The notes beneath the pieces were generated by a model. That model worked only from the letters and a program-made list of their open reading frames with translations, did not search any database and was not told where the DNA came from. From positions 1 through 53,377 of the forward strand of contig NZ_BCTR01000053.1 in assembly GCF_002091475.1 (NCBI RefSeq): a DNA stretch of 53,377 nucleotides, given 5' to 3'. Positions 35,595-45,025 of this stretch are shown piece after piece; position 1 is the stretch's first letter, and every line of letters starts with the position of its first letter. Both the position numbers and the translations under genes were made by a program. This stretch comes from Sphingomonas azotifigens NBRC 15497 (GTDB lineage Bacteria; Pseudomonadota; Alphaproteobacteria; Sphingomonadales; Sphingomonadaceae).

Positions 35595-37050
35595 GATTCG
35601 CGAGTTTGGGCTTGCAGCGGTAGAAATCCTCGTGCCAATCTCGAAGTTGTCTGCTGCGTGTCGATCGGTTTTTTAGCCATGTCTGTTTGTATTGATCCCG
35701 CTAAGCCTGTCGTCGTTGCATGTATGAAGTGGGGCGATGATCTAAATGTCAGATATTCAGGAAGATCGATGGTTTCTGACATCGATACTTAAGAATAGAC
35801 TTTTTCAGGCTGCGTCTGCTTTAGGTGTGGCTTTAGGAATATTGGGCTTTTTTATCAGCTTGCCGCCCGTTTCCGAGCTTGTGTTCGGGAAGCGAGTTTC
35901 GCTCACGCTGGACGTCTTGAACCAGATTCCCGTGTTTACAGTACGTCAGCCTGTTCCTGGTTTGTCAGTGCAGCTGAATTCCCAGGATCTTACACTAACA
36001 AAACGAGATCTGCTTGCCGTTCGGCTACGAATCCGGAACAATGGTGGAATAAGTGTAAATGAGAGGAATACTACAGAAAAAGATCCTCTCGGATTTTCGG
36101 TGTCAGGTGGTCAAGTTGTGCGTTTATATGGGATCAATGCAACTTCTGAGCATTTGAGAAAGTTGGCGCTGCCCAAGCGGGTGAACAATACGTTCACCCT
36201 GCCACCGGGACTTATAATTGATCCAGGTGACTATATTCAATTTGATCTACTTGTAGTGCGACCAATTTCTTCAAAACTGTCATTTTTTAGTGTTGGAAAA
36301 GTAGAGGGTCTAAAAACTATCGAAGTAGGGCGTCCTGATATTGCAAAGCCTTCTGAAAACATCGCTTCTATTGCATGGTCCGGAACCTTTTTGATTCAAA
36401 TATTAAGGACTGCTACTTATCCATTTATCGCAGTTGCGATTATTGCGGCCGGAATTGCCTTCGCGGTTAAGGTGTCATCATTTTTTGCAAAGCGTAAGAG
36501 GAAAAGAAGGGACAGGTACGCGGCTGAGGTGTCCCCGTATTGGTCTCACGATAATCCAAAAATTCGTGCGTTGGTCCCCGCGCTTTATCTTGGATTAGGG
36601 CTTGAAAGGCTCAAGGTAGTTCTAAACTCGGAATCAAGATCCGAAAGATTGGATCGAATCAACGAATTTGATCAGCGGCATAATATCTCTGATACAGATA
36701 CCGAGACAGAAGTTCTGAGCGATTTTGAGGCGGGCAAGGCGATAGAGTCGTGGCTAAAACAAAGTGAGCACTTGCTATTCAGCGCGGAAGACCTCCTTGT
36801 CAAACTAGGCCTGTTCAATGTTCTTGCGAGAGCGTGCGATCATGAGCTTTCTGCAGCGATTGGCAGGTACGCTGCAATCCTGTCGAACAACATTTCAGAA
36901 ACGGATCTTCGTAAAGCCGAACCGGCTGGAGGTGAAGAAGTTGATACCTACATAAGGTTCAATGAAAATATGATGAAAACCTATAGTCCGCACACCGATT
37001 TGTTTAAAGGTGGTGGCGCAGAGTAGGGTTATTATGCGCCGCAATATTCA
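35595..37050. other. AT-rich island between rmuC and the META-domain gene
   Basis: Base composition falls abruptly right after rmuC and rises again just before the stop of the META-domain gene. Codons such as ATA, AGA, TTA and AAT are frequent here and rare elsewhere in the window. It holds one long gene. I find no integrase, transposase, tRNA or flanking direct repeat, so the mode of entry is not visible. The 151 bases before the gene are also AT-rich and carry no gene I can support. Confidence 0.7.
35746..37026 (+). CDS. Orphan two-TM protein of unknown function
   Basis: This 426-residue protein is not one I can name. A short cytoplasmic N-terminus is followed by a membrane helix (about 21-42, ALGVALGILGFFISLPPV). 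A beta-rich domain (about 50-205), probably periplasmic, contains LLAVRLRIRNNGGISVNE and later LPPGLIIDPGDYIQFDLLVVRP. A second helix (about 223-247) ends in the strongly basic stop KRKRKRRDR. A helical acidic cytoplasmic domain closes the protein. The phrase RIRNNGG followed by a P-L-x-F strand recalls immunoglobulin-like domains in other poorly known membrane proteins; this is only a resemblance. Upstream pairing to 16S rRNA is weak. Its codon use marks it as recently acquired. It stands alone, so neighbours give no role. Confidence 0.8.
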   Translation: MSDIQEDRWFLTSILKNRLFQAASALGVALGILGFFISLPPVSELVFGKRVSLTLDVLNQIPVFTVRQPVPGLSVQLNSQDLTLTKRDLLAVRLRIRNNGGISVNERNTTEKDPLGFSVSGGQVVRLYGINATSEHLRKLALPKRVNNTFTLPPGLIIDPGDYIQFDLLVVRPISSKLSFFSVGKVEGLKTIEVGRPDIAKPSENIASIAWSGTFLIQILRTATYPFIAVAIIAAGIAFAVKVSSFFAKRKRKRRDRYAAEVSPYWSHDNPKIRALVPALYLGLGLERLKVVLNSESRSERLDRINEFDQRHNISDTDTETEVLSDFEAGKAIESWLKQSEHLLFSAEDLLVKLGLFNVLARACDHELSAAIGRYAAILSNNISETDLRKAEPAGGEEVDTYIRFNENMMKTYSPHTDLFKGGGAE

Positions 37051-37057
37051 ATAGGAA

Positions 37058-37513
37058 TCACCCCGCCGCCCGCACCAGCACCAGCGTCTTCCCCTCGCGC
37101 CCCGTCAGCAGCAGCCGCCCGCGATGGCTCTGGCGGACTGCCAGGCGCTGGTCGAGCAGCCCGAGCAGTATCTTTTCCTGCCGCATCAGCGCCGCCGAGC
37201 AGGCGCGGCGGGTGGTGATCACGCCGCCGGTGGTGAGGTAGCCGCGCTCCACCCGGTAGTTGCCGCCCAGCGCGTTGCAGCCGGTATAGCCGCTGATCCG
37301 CAGCCCCTCCAGCTTCAGCCGGGCGCGGCTGCCGGGGACGGTCGGGTGGCCGTCGATGCCAGTGATGCGCCAGTCGCCCAGGAGGAGCTGTTCCTCGGCG
37401 TCGAGGCGCGGCGTTTCGGCGCGGGGTGGAGCGGGCTCGGAGCTCTGCGCAGCGGCGGGGAGGGGGAGGAGGGTTAGGGCCAGGAGGAGGGCCGTGCGAT
37501 TTCTCCAGCCCAA
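37058..37513 (-). CDS. META-domain protein, secreted
   Basis: A signal peptide (about 1-22, ALLLALTLLPLPAAAQ) leads into a META domain like that of HslJ. The domain opens with LLGDWRITGIDG, then has ISGYTGCNALGGNYRV and the TTRRACSAALMRQEKILLGLL helix, and ends with L-V-L-V. It should sit in the periplasm; HslJ relatives are linked to novobiocin resistance or heat shock, but the function is poorly known. The frame is open through the repeat upstream. I chose a TTG at 37513, just after the repeat, giving 151 residues, with GAGGGG a few bases before. That start is uncertain. Confidence 0.78.
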   Translation of the reverse strand: MGWRNRTALLLALTLLPLPAAAQSSEPAPPRAETPRLDAEEQLLLGDWRITGIDGHPTVPGSRARLKLEGLRISGYTGCNALGGNYRVERGYLTTGGVITTRRACSAALMRQEKILLGLLDQRLAVRQSHRGRLLLTGREGKTLVLVRAAG

Positions 37514-37514
37514 T

Positions 37515-37651
37515 TCCCCCTCACCCTTCCGCCGCTTCGCGGCTCCCTCCCTCTCCCACAAGGGGAGAGGGAGAAGGGGTGCGTTGCTCCCTCTCCCCTT
37601 GTGGGAGAGGGAAGGGGCCCGCTGCCGCAGGCAGTGGGAAGGGTGAGGGGG
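37515..37651. repeat. 137-bp nested palindromic repeat
   Basis: The outer ends CCCCCTCACCCTTCC and GGAAGGGTGAGGGGG are exact inverted repeats. Within them, CTCCCTCTCCCACAAGGGGAG at about 37545-37570 is mirrored by CTCCCTCTCCCCTTGTGGGAG at about 37588-37612, and small hairpins such as GCCGC-TTC-GCGGC are nested inside. It fills the space between the META-domain gene and the TrmH-family gene and comes close to the META start. Confidence 0.82.
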
Positions 37652-37682
37652 ACTTGGGCGAGCCGGCGTCACCCCCTTGCCC

Positions 37683-38486
37683 TCACCCCCGCCGGAACTG
37701 GTTGCGTACTTCATAGGCCATCACCGCCGTTGCCACTGCCGCATTGAGGCTGTCTGCCTTGCCGAGCATGGGGATCTTTACCAGCAGATCGCACGCGGCT
37801 TCCATATGCGGCGGCATACCCTGCGCCTCGTTGCCGGTGAGCAGGAAGGTCGGCGGGGCGTAGCGCGGGGCCTGATAGTCGTGGGTCGTATCGAGGCTGA
37901 GGCCGACGAGCTGGCCGGGGCCGGCGCGCAGCCAGGGCTCGAACTCCTCCCAGCGGGCGCGGGCGACGGGGACGGTGAACAGCGCGCCCATGCTCGCGCG
38001 CACCGCCTCGACCGAGAAGGGATCGACGCAGTCGTCGAGCAGGATCAGCCCGCCGGCGCCCACCGCGTCGCCGGTGCGCAGGATGGTGCCGAGATTGCCG
38101 GGATCGCGCAGGCGCTCGGCGACCAGCCAGATCGGCGCGGTGCTGCGGTCGATATCGGCGAGGTCGAGCGCGAACTCCGGATAGACGCCGACGACCGCGC
38201 CCGGATTGTCCTTGCCGGACAGCTTCGAGAGGATGTCGGCATTGGTCTCGATCGCCTCGCCGCCCTGCGCCTCGGTGGCGGTTACCAGCGCCACGACCAG
38301 CGGGTGGTGGGCGGTCTCGGCGGTGTAGAACAGGTATTCGGGGATCCGGCCGGCCTCGCGCGCCTCGGTGAGGATGCGCAGGCCCTCGGCGAGGAACAGC
38401 CCCTCTTCGCGGCGGTGGCGCTTGTCGCGGAGATTCCGCATGCGCTTGATGAGGGGGTTGGAATAGGCGGTGATTTCGCGTGGCAT
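37683..38486 (-). CDS. TrmH/SpoU-family RNA 2'-O-methyltransferase
   Basis: This 267-residue SPOUT enzyme would methylate a ribose 2'-hydroxyl in rRNA or tRNA with SAM. The order is an N-terminal substrate-binding domain (SNPLIKRMRNLRDKRHRREEGLFLAEGLRIL) followed by the knotted domain. Its three motifs are visible: RDPGNLGTILRTGDA, FLLTGNEAQGMP and IPMLGKADSLNAAVATAVMAYE. The target site is not evident; relatives include RlmB and the RNA methyltransferase group called TsnR. The gene is flanked on both sides by palindromic repeats and stands apart from the PTS operon. Confidence 0.93.
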   Translation of the reverse strand: MPREITAYSNPLIKRMRNLRDKRHRREEGLFLAEGLRILTEAREAGRIPEYLFYTAETAHHPLVVALVTATEAQGGEAIETNADILSKLSGKDNPGAVVGVYPEFALDLADIDRSTAPIWLVAERLRDPGNLGTILRTGDAVGAGGLILLDDCVDPFSVEAVRASMGALFTVPVARARWEEFEPWLRAGPGQLVGLSLDTTHDYQAPRYAPPTFLLTGNEAQGMPPHMEAACDLLVKIPMLGKADSLNAAVATAVMAYEVRNQFRRG

Positions 38487-38533
38487 CGCGCCGCTATAGG
38501 GCGGGATGGGGGCGGGGGCTAGTTGGGGCCATT

Positions 38534-38647
38534 CTTAGCCCCTCCTCCTTGGAGGAGGGGTTGGGGTGGAGGGATTCCAGAACGCTTGTTGGTCTCGGTG
38601 AGACACTGCCCCACCCCAACCCCTCCCCTGAAGGGGAGGGGCTTAAG
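38534..38647. repeat. About 114-bp palindromic repeat
   Basis: CTTAGCCCCTCC...GGAGGAGGGGTTGGGGTGG at the left mirrors CCACCCCAACCCCTCC...GGAGGGGCTTAAG at the right. Each arm is itself a hairpin (CCCCTCC/GGAGGGG around CTT or TGAA). It lies just past the HPr stop codon, so on the minus strand the first hairpin could also act as an operon terminator. Confidence 0.8.
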
Positions 38648-38656
38648 AAGAGATCC

Positions 38657-38929
38657 TCACTCCTCGTTGAACCGTGCTTCGACCAGCTCGACCAGCGCCT
38701 GCACCGCGCCTTCCGCGCCGTCGCCTTCGGCCCAGATCGTGATCGTGTCGCCCTTGGCGGCGCCGAGCATCATCAGGTCGAGGATCGAGGTGCCGGCGGC
38801 GCTGTTGCCGTCCTTCTCGACGGTGAGCTCGCAGGGCTGGGTGCTGGCGAGGGTGACGAAGGCCATGCTGGCGCGGGCGTGGAGGCCGCGCTGGTTCTCG
38901 ATCAGGACCGTGCGCGACACCCGGCTCAT
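38657..38929 (-). CDS. HPr-family phosphocarrier protein
   Basis: This 90-residue phosphocarrier belongs to the regulatory, nitrogen-type PTS. The phosphorylated histidine is His17 in QRGLHARAS. The second regulatory site is kept as a serine in GTSILDLMMLGAAKG, matching Ser46 of Gram-positive HPr. It would take phosphate from enzyme I (not in this window) and pass it to the EIIA protein encoded just upstream. It starts inside the EIIA stop codon (ATGA) and is the last gene of the chvI-chvG-rapZ-EIIA-HPr operon. Confidence 0.95.
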   Translation of the reverse strand: MSRVSRTVLIENQRGLHARASMAFVTLASTQPCELTVEKDGNSAAGTSILDLMMLGAAKGDTITIWAEGDGAEGAVQALVELVEARFNEE

Positions 38930-39330
38930 TGCGGCGGCCCCAGCATTTCCGACGCAACCGTCACGTACTTGCGGCCGGCGTCGCGCGCGGCGAGCACCGC
39001 GTCGGTGACGGACATGGTCTTGCGGGCGCTGCCCAGGCGGATCAGCATCGGCAGGCTGATGCCGGCGATCACCTCGACCTTGCCCGCCTTCATCAGCGAG
39101 ATGGCGAGATTGGAGGGGGTGCCGCCGAACAGGTCGCTCAGCACGATCACGCCCTCGCCCGAATCGACCGCGCCGATGGCGCTGGCGATGTCGGCGCGGC
39201 GGCCCTCCATGTCATCCTCGGGGCCGATGCAGATCGCGGCGACCTGCTCCTGTTTCCCCACCACATGTTCCATCGCGACGACGAACTCCTCGGCGAGTCG
39301 TCCGTGCGTCACGAGCACCAACCCGATCAT
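38926..39330 (-). CDS. PTS EIIA component, mannose/fructose family
   Basis: This 134-residue EIIA-Man-type domain accepts phosphate on His9 (LVLVTHGRLAEEF) from HPr. No EIIB or EIIC transport gene is near, so it probably signals rather than moves sugar, as in other alphaproteobacteria with an incomplete PTS. DLFGGTPSNLA and PMLIRL are family motifs. It is one base away from rapZ upstream and overlaps HPr downstream. The operon context with ChvGI suggests a link between carbon or nitrogen status and envelope signalling, which is known in related bacteria. Confidence 0.95.
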   Translation of the reverse strand: MIGLVLVTHGRLAEEFVVAMEHVVGKQEQVAAICIGPEDDMEGRRADIASAIGAVDSGEGVIVLSDLFGGTPSNLAISLMKAGKVEVIAGISLPMLIRLGSARKTMSVTDAVLAARDAGRKYVTVASEMLGPPQ

Positions 39331-39331
39331 T

Positions 39332-40318
39332 CTATTCTCCGCCCCTAGCCATGGACACCGGCGCCCCCTCCAGGGAGTCCTGTGGCGCGGTCTGCAAATC
39401 TCTGTGGGTCACCGTGGGCGAAAATCCTTCGGCGCGCAACCTAGCCGCCATCCGCTCGGCGACATGGACCGAGCGGTGCCGCCCCCCGGTGCAGCCGAAC
39501 GCGATCGTCACATAGGCCTTCCCCTCCGCCTGGTAGCGGGGGAGGAGGAGCAGGAGCAGCGACTCGATCTGCGCCATCGCCGCGTCATAGGCGGGGTCTG
39601 CCCGGATATAGGCCGAGACGTCGGCATCGAGTCCCGTGCCGGGACGAAGCGCCGGATCCCAATGCGGATTGCGCAGGAAGCGCATGTCGAGGACAAGGTC
39701 CGCGTCGCGTGGCAGCCCGCGCGAGAAGCCGAAGGAGGTGACGCTGAAGGTGGTCTTGCCGCCGTCGGCCGAGAAGATCCCGCGGATCGTCTGCGACAGC
39801 TGGTTGGCCTTCATGTCGGTGGTGTCGATCAGCCGGTTGGCCCAGCGACGCAAGGGGCCGAGCAGCTCGCGCTCGCGGGCAATGCCGTCCTCGGCAGGAC
39901 GGTCTTGCGCCAGCGGATGGCGGCGGCGGGTCTCGGAGAAGCGGCGGAGCAACTCGGCGCCGCTGCATTCGAGGAAGAGGGTGCCGACGTCGAGATCCTG
40001 GTCCTCGCGCAGCTTCTTGATGCGCTGGACGATGCTCTCGGCATCGAAGCCGCGCGTCTGGGTGCCGAGACCGAGCGCGAGCGGGCGCTCGTCGTCCCCG
40101 CCATCGGCGCCCGGCGCGGTATCGAGCAGACGGTTGAGGAGGAGCAGGGGCAGGTTGTCGACCACCTCCCAGCCGAGATCCTCGAGCGTCCGGAGAACGG
40201 TCGACTTGCCGGCACCCGACATGCCAGTGACGAGCAGGATATGTTTGGGGCGACGCCGTTGCATGGTGCTCTCGTTATAGGCGGGCGGGAGCGCGGGCGG
40301 GTCGATGGGCGGGTTCAT
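39332..40318 (-). CDS. rapZ: RNase adapter protein RapZ (YvcJ family)
   Basis: This 328-residue nucleotide-binding protein belongs to the RapZ/YvcJ family. In E. coli RapZ binds small RNAs and directs RNase E to them; in other bacteria the role is less clear. Walker A is VTGMSGAGKST (near residue 31). The conserved phrase VVDNLPLLLL follows. FGFSRGLPRDADLVLDMRFLRNP and the C-terminal CTGGRHRSVHVAE motif are also intact. The ATG overlaps the chvG stop (ATGA), so there is no room for an hprK gene at the place where related species carry one. Confidence 0.95.
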   Translation of the reverse strand: MNPPIDPPALPPAYNESTMQRRRPKHILLVTGMSGAGKSTVLRTLEDLGWEVVDNLPLLLLNRLLDTAPGADGGDDERPLALGLGTQTRGFDAESIVQRIKKLREDQDLDVGTLFLECSGAELLRRFSETRRRHPLAQDRPAEDGIARERELLGPLRRWANRLIDTTDMKANQLSQTIRGIFSADGGKTTFSVTSFGFSRGLPRDADLVLDMRFLRNPHWDPALRPGTGLDADVSAYIRADPAYDAAMAQIESLLLLLLPRYQAEGKAYVTIAFGCTGGRHRSVHVAERMAARLRAEGFSPTVTHRDLQTAPQDSLEGAPVSMARGGE

Positions 40319-41865
40319 GCGCGGGCCGCCAATGGCAGCCGCACCACGAAGCGTGCGCCCTGCGATCGATCCTCCCGCGATTCCACCATTATGCTTCCCT
40401 GATGGCCTTCGACGATGGTGCGGGCAATGGCAAGCCCGAGGCCGGAATGCTGGCCGAACGCTTCGCTGGAGGGGCGGACCGAATGGAAGCGGCGGAAGAT
40501 CGCCTCGCGGGCCTCCTCGGGAACGCCGGGTCCTTCGTCCTCCACCCAGATGGCGAGGGTATCCTCTTCCTCCTCCGCCGAAATCGCGATCAGGCCGCCG
40601 GGCGGCGAGAAGGACAGGGCGTTCTCGATCAGGTTCTCGAACACGCGCTCGAGCCGGGTCGGGTCGCCCATCACTTCCATCGAGACGCCATAGGGCCGAT
40701 CGAAGCGGAGCCGGATTGCCTCGGGCACGCCGCGGGTCTCACGCTGGCCGATCAGCGCGGCGATGAGGTCGCCCAGGTCGAACGGCTCGAAGGTGGTGCG
40801 GCTGAGCTGGGCGTCGATGCGCGACGCCTCGGAAATGTCGGTGATCAGCCGGTCGAGCCGGTGGACATCGTCGCGAACGATGGCGAGCAGCTGGTCGCGC
40901 AAGGCGGGATCCTTGACGGTCGAGAGCCCCTCGACGGCGGAGCGGAGCGAGGCGAGGGGGTTCTTCAGCTCGTGGGTGACGTCGGCGGCGAAGGTTTCGG
41001 TGGCGTCGATGCGGGCGCGGAGTGCACCGCTCATGTCGGACAGCGCGCGGGCGAGCATGCCGATCTCGTCGCGGCGATCGGGGAGGCGCGGCACGATCAC
41101 TTCGCGGGCGCGCCCGAGGCGAACGCGGATCGCCGCCAGCGCCAGCCGCCGCAACGGGCGGACGATGGTGCGGGCGAGGAAGAGGGACAGCAGCACCGAG
41201 ACCAGCGAGACGATGCCGAGCACCACCCCCAGCCGATAGCGCTCCAGCCGGACGGTCTGGGTGATGTCGCGGGCGTTGTAGGCGGTCATCACCACGCCGA
41301 GACCGGTGATCGGCGCGGCGGCGGTGATGACCGGGGTACGATCCGGCGCGCGCCAGACCGATGCTGCCGCCGCATGGGTCTCCAGTGCGGTGCGGACGTC
41401 GGGCCAATCGAGCCCGGCATCGCGCGGGCGCTCTCGGTAGAGCGGCGCGCGATCGGCACCGGCGACCTTGTCGATCACCGCGTCGAGGAAGCGCGCGATC
41501 GTCTGGCCGACCGGATCCTTGTCGGGATCACGCAGCACCAGGTTGCGCAGGCCGAGCTCGCGGCTGTCGCTGAGCAGCTTGCCCTGCGGGTCGTAGAGGC
41601 GGATCCGCGTGCCCATGTCGCGGGCGAGGCTGAGCACCAGCAGGTCGCGGCGCTTGTCGGTAGCCGAGGCGAGCGCCTGCGCGATCAGCCGTACCTCGCG
41701 GCTGGTCTGCTCGACGCGGCTGTCGACGATGCGGCTGCGATAGCTGTCGAGATAGAAGAAGCCGCCGCACAGCAGCGCCAGCGCGAAAATGTTGACCGCC
41801 AGGATCCGCGGCGTGAGGCTGACCCGGCCCGACCATCGCAGCGCCAGGTCGCGCTCGTCATTCAT
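40315..41865 (-). CDS. chvG: ChvG-type sensor histidine kinase
   Basis: This 516-residue inner-membrane kinase pairs with ChvI. Helix 1 (about 20-41) and helix 2 (about 215-240) frame a periplasmic sensor domain. A HAMP-type linker follows, then the phospho-accepting His298 in ADVTHELKNPLASLRS, then the ATPase with NLIENALSFSPPGG (N box), DEGPGVP and GLGLAIARTIVEGHQG. In related alphaproteobacteria ChvG responds to acid or cell-wall stress. The ATG at 41865 overlaps the chvI stop in the sequence ATGAATGA. A longer frame reaches 41889 but lies inside chvI. RapZ follows with ATGA overlap. Confidence 0.95.
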   Translation of the reverse strand: MNDERDLALRWSGRVSLTPRILAVNIFALALLCGGFFYLDSYRSRIVDSRVEQTSREVRLIAQALASATDKRRDLLVLSLARDMGTRIRLYDPQGKLLSDSRELGLRNLVLRDPDKDPVGQTIARFLDAVIDKVAGADRAPLYRERPRDAGLDWPDVRTALETHAAAASVWRAPDRTPVITAAAPITGLGVVMTAYNARDITQTVRLERYRLGVVLGIVSLVSVLLSLFLARTIVRPLRRLALAAIRVRLGRAREVIVPRLPDRRDEIGMLARALSDMSGALRARIDATETFAADVTHELKNPLASLRSAVEGLSTVKDPALRDQLLAIVRDDVHRLDRLITDISEASRIDAQLSRTTFEPFDLGDLIAALIGQRETRGVPEAIRLRFDRPYGVSMEVMGDPTRLERVFENLIENALSFSPPGGLIAISAEEEEDTLAIWVEDEGPGVPEEAREAIFRRFHSVRPSSEAFGQHSGLGLAIARTIVEGHQGSIMVESREDRSQGARFVVRLPLAARA

Positions 41866-42568
41866 CCGAGAAGCGATAGCCCGCGCCATAGAGCGTCTCG
41901 ATCGCGTCGAACTCCGGGTCTACCTGCCGGAACTTGCGGCGGACGCGCTTGATGTGGCTGTCGATCGTGCGGTCGTCGACATAGATATCGTCCTGGTACG
42001 CGGCATCCATCAGCTGGTTGCGCGTCTTGACGATGCCGGGGCGTTGGGCGAGCGTCTCCAGGATCAGGAATTCGGTGACGGTCAGCGTGACGTTGACGCC
42101 GCCCCAGGTGACCTTGTGCCGCGCCGGGTCCATGCTGAGGCGGCCGCGCTCCAATGCCTCGGCGGGCTCGGCGGGTGCGGCGCCCTCGGCCACCGGCTGG
42201 GCGGGCTCGGTGCGGCGCAGGATCGCGCGGATGCGGGCGATCAGCAGGCGCTGCGAGAAGGGCTTGGCGATATAGTCGTCGGCGCCCATCGCGAGGCCGA
42301 GCGCCTCGTCGAGCTCGTCGTCCTTGCTGGTGAGGAAGATCACCGGGATCTGGCTCTTCTCGCGCAGGCGGCGGAGCAGCTCCAGCCCGTCCATCTTGGG
42401 CATCTTGATATCGAGCACCGCCAGCTCGGGCGGGTTCTCGATCAGCGCCTTCAAGGCGCTTTCGCCGTCGGAATAGACGCGGGTGAGGAAGCCCTCGGTC
42501 TGCAGAGCGATCGACACCGAGGTGAGAATGTTGCGGTCGTCATCGACCAGCGCGATCGTGGCGGTCAT
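41858..42568 (-). CDS. chvI: ChvI-type response regulator
   Basis: This 236-residue OmpR-family regulator has a receiver domain with acidic pocket Asp9-Asp10, phospho-acceptor Asp53 (AVLDIKMPKMDG) and conserved Lys107 region (DYIAKPF). A winged-helix DNA-binding domain follows (about 140-236), with RTIDSHIKRVRRKF and the end GYRF. It heads the five-gene minus-strand operon. The divergent gene is pckA, as in Rhizobiales, and control of pckA by ChvI is plausible but not shown here. Confidence 0.96.
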   Translation of the reverse strand: MTATIALVDDDRNILTSVSIALQTEGFLTRVYSDGESALKALIENPPELAVLDIKMPKMDGLELLRRLREKSQIPVIFLTSKDDELDEALGLAMGADDYIAKPFSQRLLIARIRAILRRTEPAQPVAEGAAPAEPAEALERGRLSMDPARHKVTWGGVNVTLTVTEFLILETLAQRPGIVKTRNQLMDAAYQDDIYVDDRTIDSHIKRVRRKFRQVDPEFDAIETLYGAGYRFSDE

Positions 42569-42769
42569 CCGGCTACCCGGGGCTGGCGCAAAATCAGCAT
42601 CGCCCCCCGTTAGACCAAAGTTTCTTGCGCCTCAACAGACCGACAACGCTTACCCGGATTGACCCCCTTCGCATCGCCATGTCAGGACCTGGATCGAAAT
42701 AAAGCTGCGGTTCGGGCCAATCGTCCGGTTTGTCAGATAAATCGCGCGACAGTGTTTGAGGAGGGTGAA
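42569..42769. promoter_or_regulatory. Divergent regulatory region between chvI and pckA
   Basis: The 201 bases must hold promoters for both operons. A GATAAAT-like -10 candidate lies about 35 bases before the pckA start. No convincing repeat that would mark a ChvI binding site was found by eye. Confidence 0.4.
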
Positions 42770-44373
<1,604 letters not shown>

Positions 44374-44377
<4 letters not shown>

Positions 44378-44826
44378 GCGACAGGAGTGACCTTCCGCCG
44401 CGGTGCTTCGCCAGCACCGCGGCGATCGTCCGGATCGGGGAGGGGCTGCTCGCCTGCAGCCTTTCCCGCGAGGACTGGACCCACGAGGCGCATCTCGCGG
44501 CATGCCTGTATCTGCTGAGCGAGCGGCCAGATGTCGATGTGGATGCCGAGATCGGCGGGATCATCCGGCGCTTCAACGAAAGCGTCGGGGGCGTCAACGA
44601 TGACAGCAGCGGCTATCACGAGACGATCACGCGCGCCTATGTCGCCGGGGTGCGGCTGTATCTCGCCGAGGTGCCCGGAGCCGATCTGCTCGCGCGGGTG
44701 AACGGGCTGCTGGCGTCGCCAATGGGCCGTCGCGACTGGCCGCTGCGCTTCTACAGCCGGGGGCGGCTGTTCTCAGTGGCGGCTCGACGGGGCTTCGTGG
44801 AGCCCGATTTGACGCCGCTACCGTAA
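44374..44826 (+). CDS. Conserved hypothetical protein, start codon unclear
   Basis: The reading frame encodes a small helical protein of a conserved family I know only as uncharacterised. It shows DWTHEAHL, then IIRRFNESVGGVNDDSSGYHETITRAY, then LLASPMGRRDWPLRFYSRGRLFS and a VEPDLTPLP end. Homologues contain the WTHEAHL part, so the ATG at 44539 would cut the protein. Upstream of it this frame has no ATG, GTG or TTG. The only start at a sensible place is a CTG at 44374 that overlaps the pckA stop as CTGA, giving about 150 residues. The hairpin at 44396-44424 lies inside. A rare start codon or a disrupted N-terminus are both possible. Confidence 0.65.
44396..44424 (+). terminator. Perfect 12-bp hairpin after pckA
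   Basis: CGCCGCGGTGCT (44396-44407) pairs with AGCACCGCGGCG (44413-44424) across a TCGCC loop. No T tract follows. It is placed like a transcription end or attenuator between pckA and the overlapping small gene. Confidence 0.5.
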
Positions 44827-44869
44827 GTGCTCCAGCCCTGAAGGCCGGACGTCCGTATTATCAAACCAC

Positions 44870-44965
44870 CGTTATCCCCGCGAAGGCGGGGATCCATTGG
44901 CGCCGGTGTCTCGGCTCTTGCTGCAATGCACAGGCGAATGGATCCCCGCCTTCGCGGGGATGACG
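44870..44965 (-). repeat. 96-bp inverted-repeat element, copy 3 (inverted)
   Basis: The terminal repeats (CGTTATCCCCGCGAAGG... and ...CCTTCGCGGGGATGACG) match copies 1 and 2. The interior matches copy 2 only when reversed: its reverse complement begins TCGCCTGTGC. It lies between the small gene after pckA and the DUF4170 gene, with no coding frame. Confidence 0.87.
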
Positions 44966-45025
44966 AGTAAGGGTTTGGTTGCGCGATCGCACCCTATTAG
45001 GAGAGTGCGCGCCGCGCCCCGGAGT

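Noticed and set aside
35595..35745. tRNA or tmRNA-like attachment site at the left edge of the AT-rich island
   Set aside because: No cloverleaf, CCA end or matching direct repeat at the right edge could be found by eye.
35402..35782. A 126-codon frame on the minus strand across the rmuC end and AT-rich gap
   Set aside because: It is antisense to the rmuC 3' end for about half its length and crosses a sharp change in base composition. It has no motif, and its start at 35782 lies inside the start of the orphan gene.
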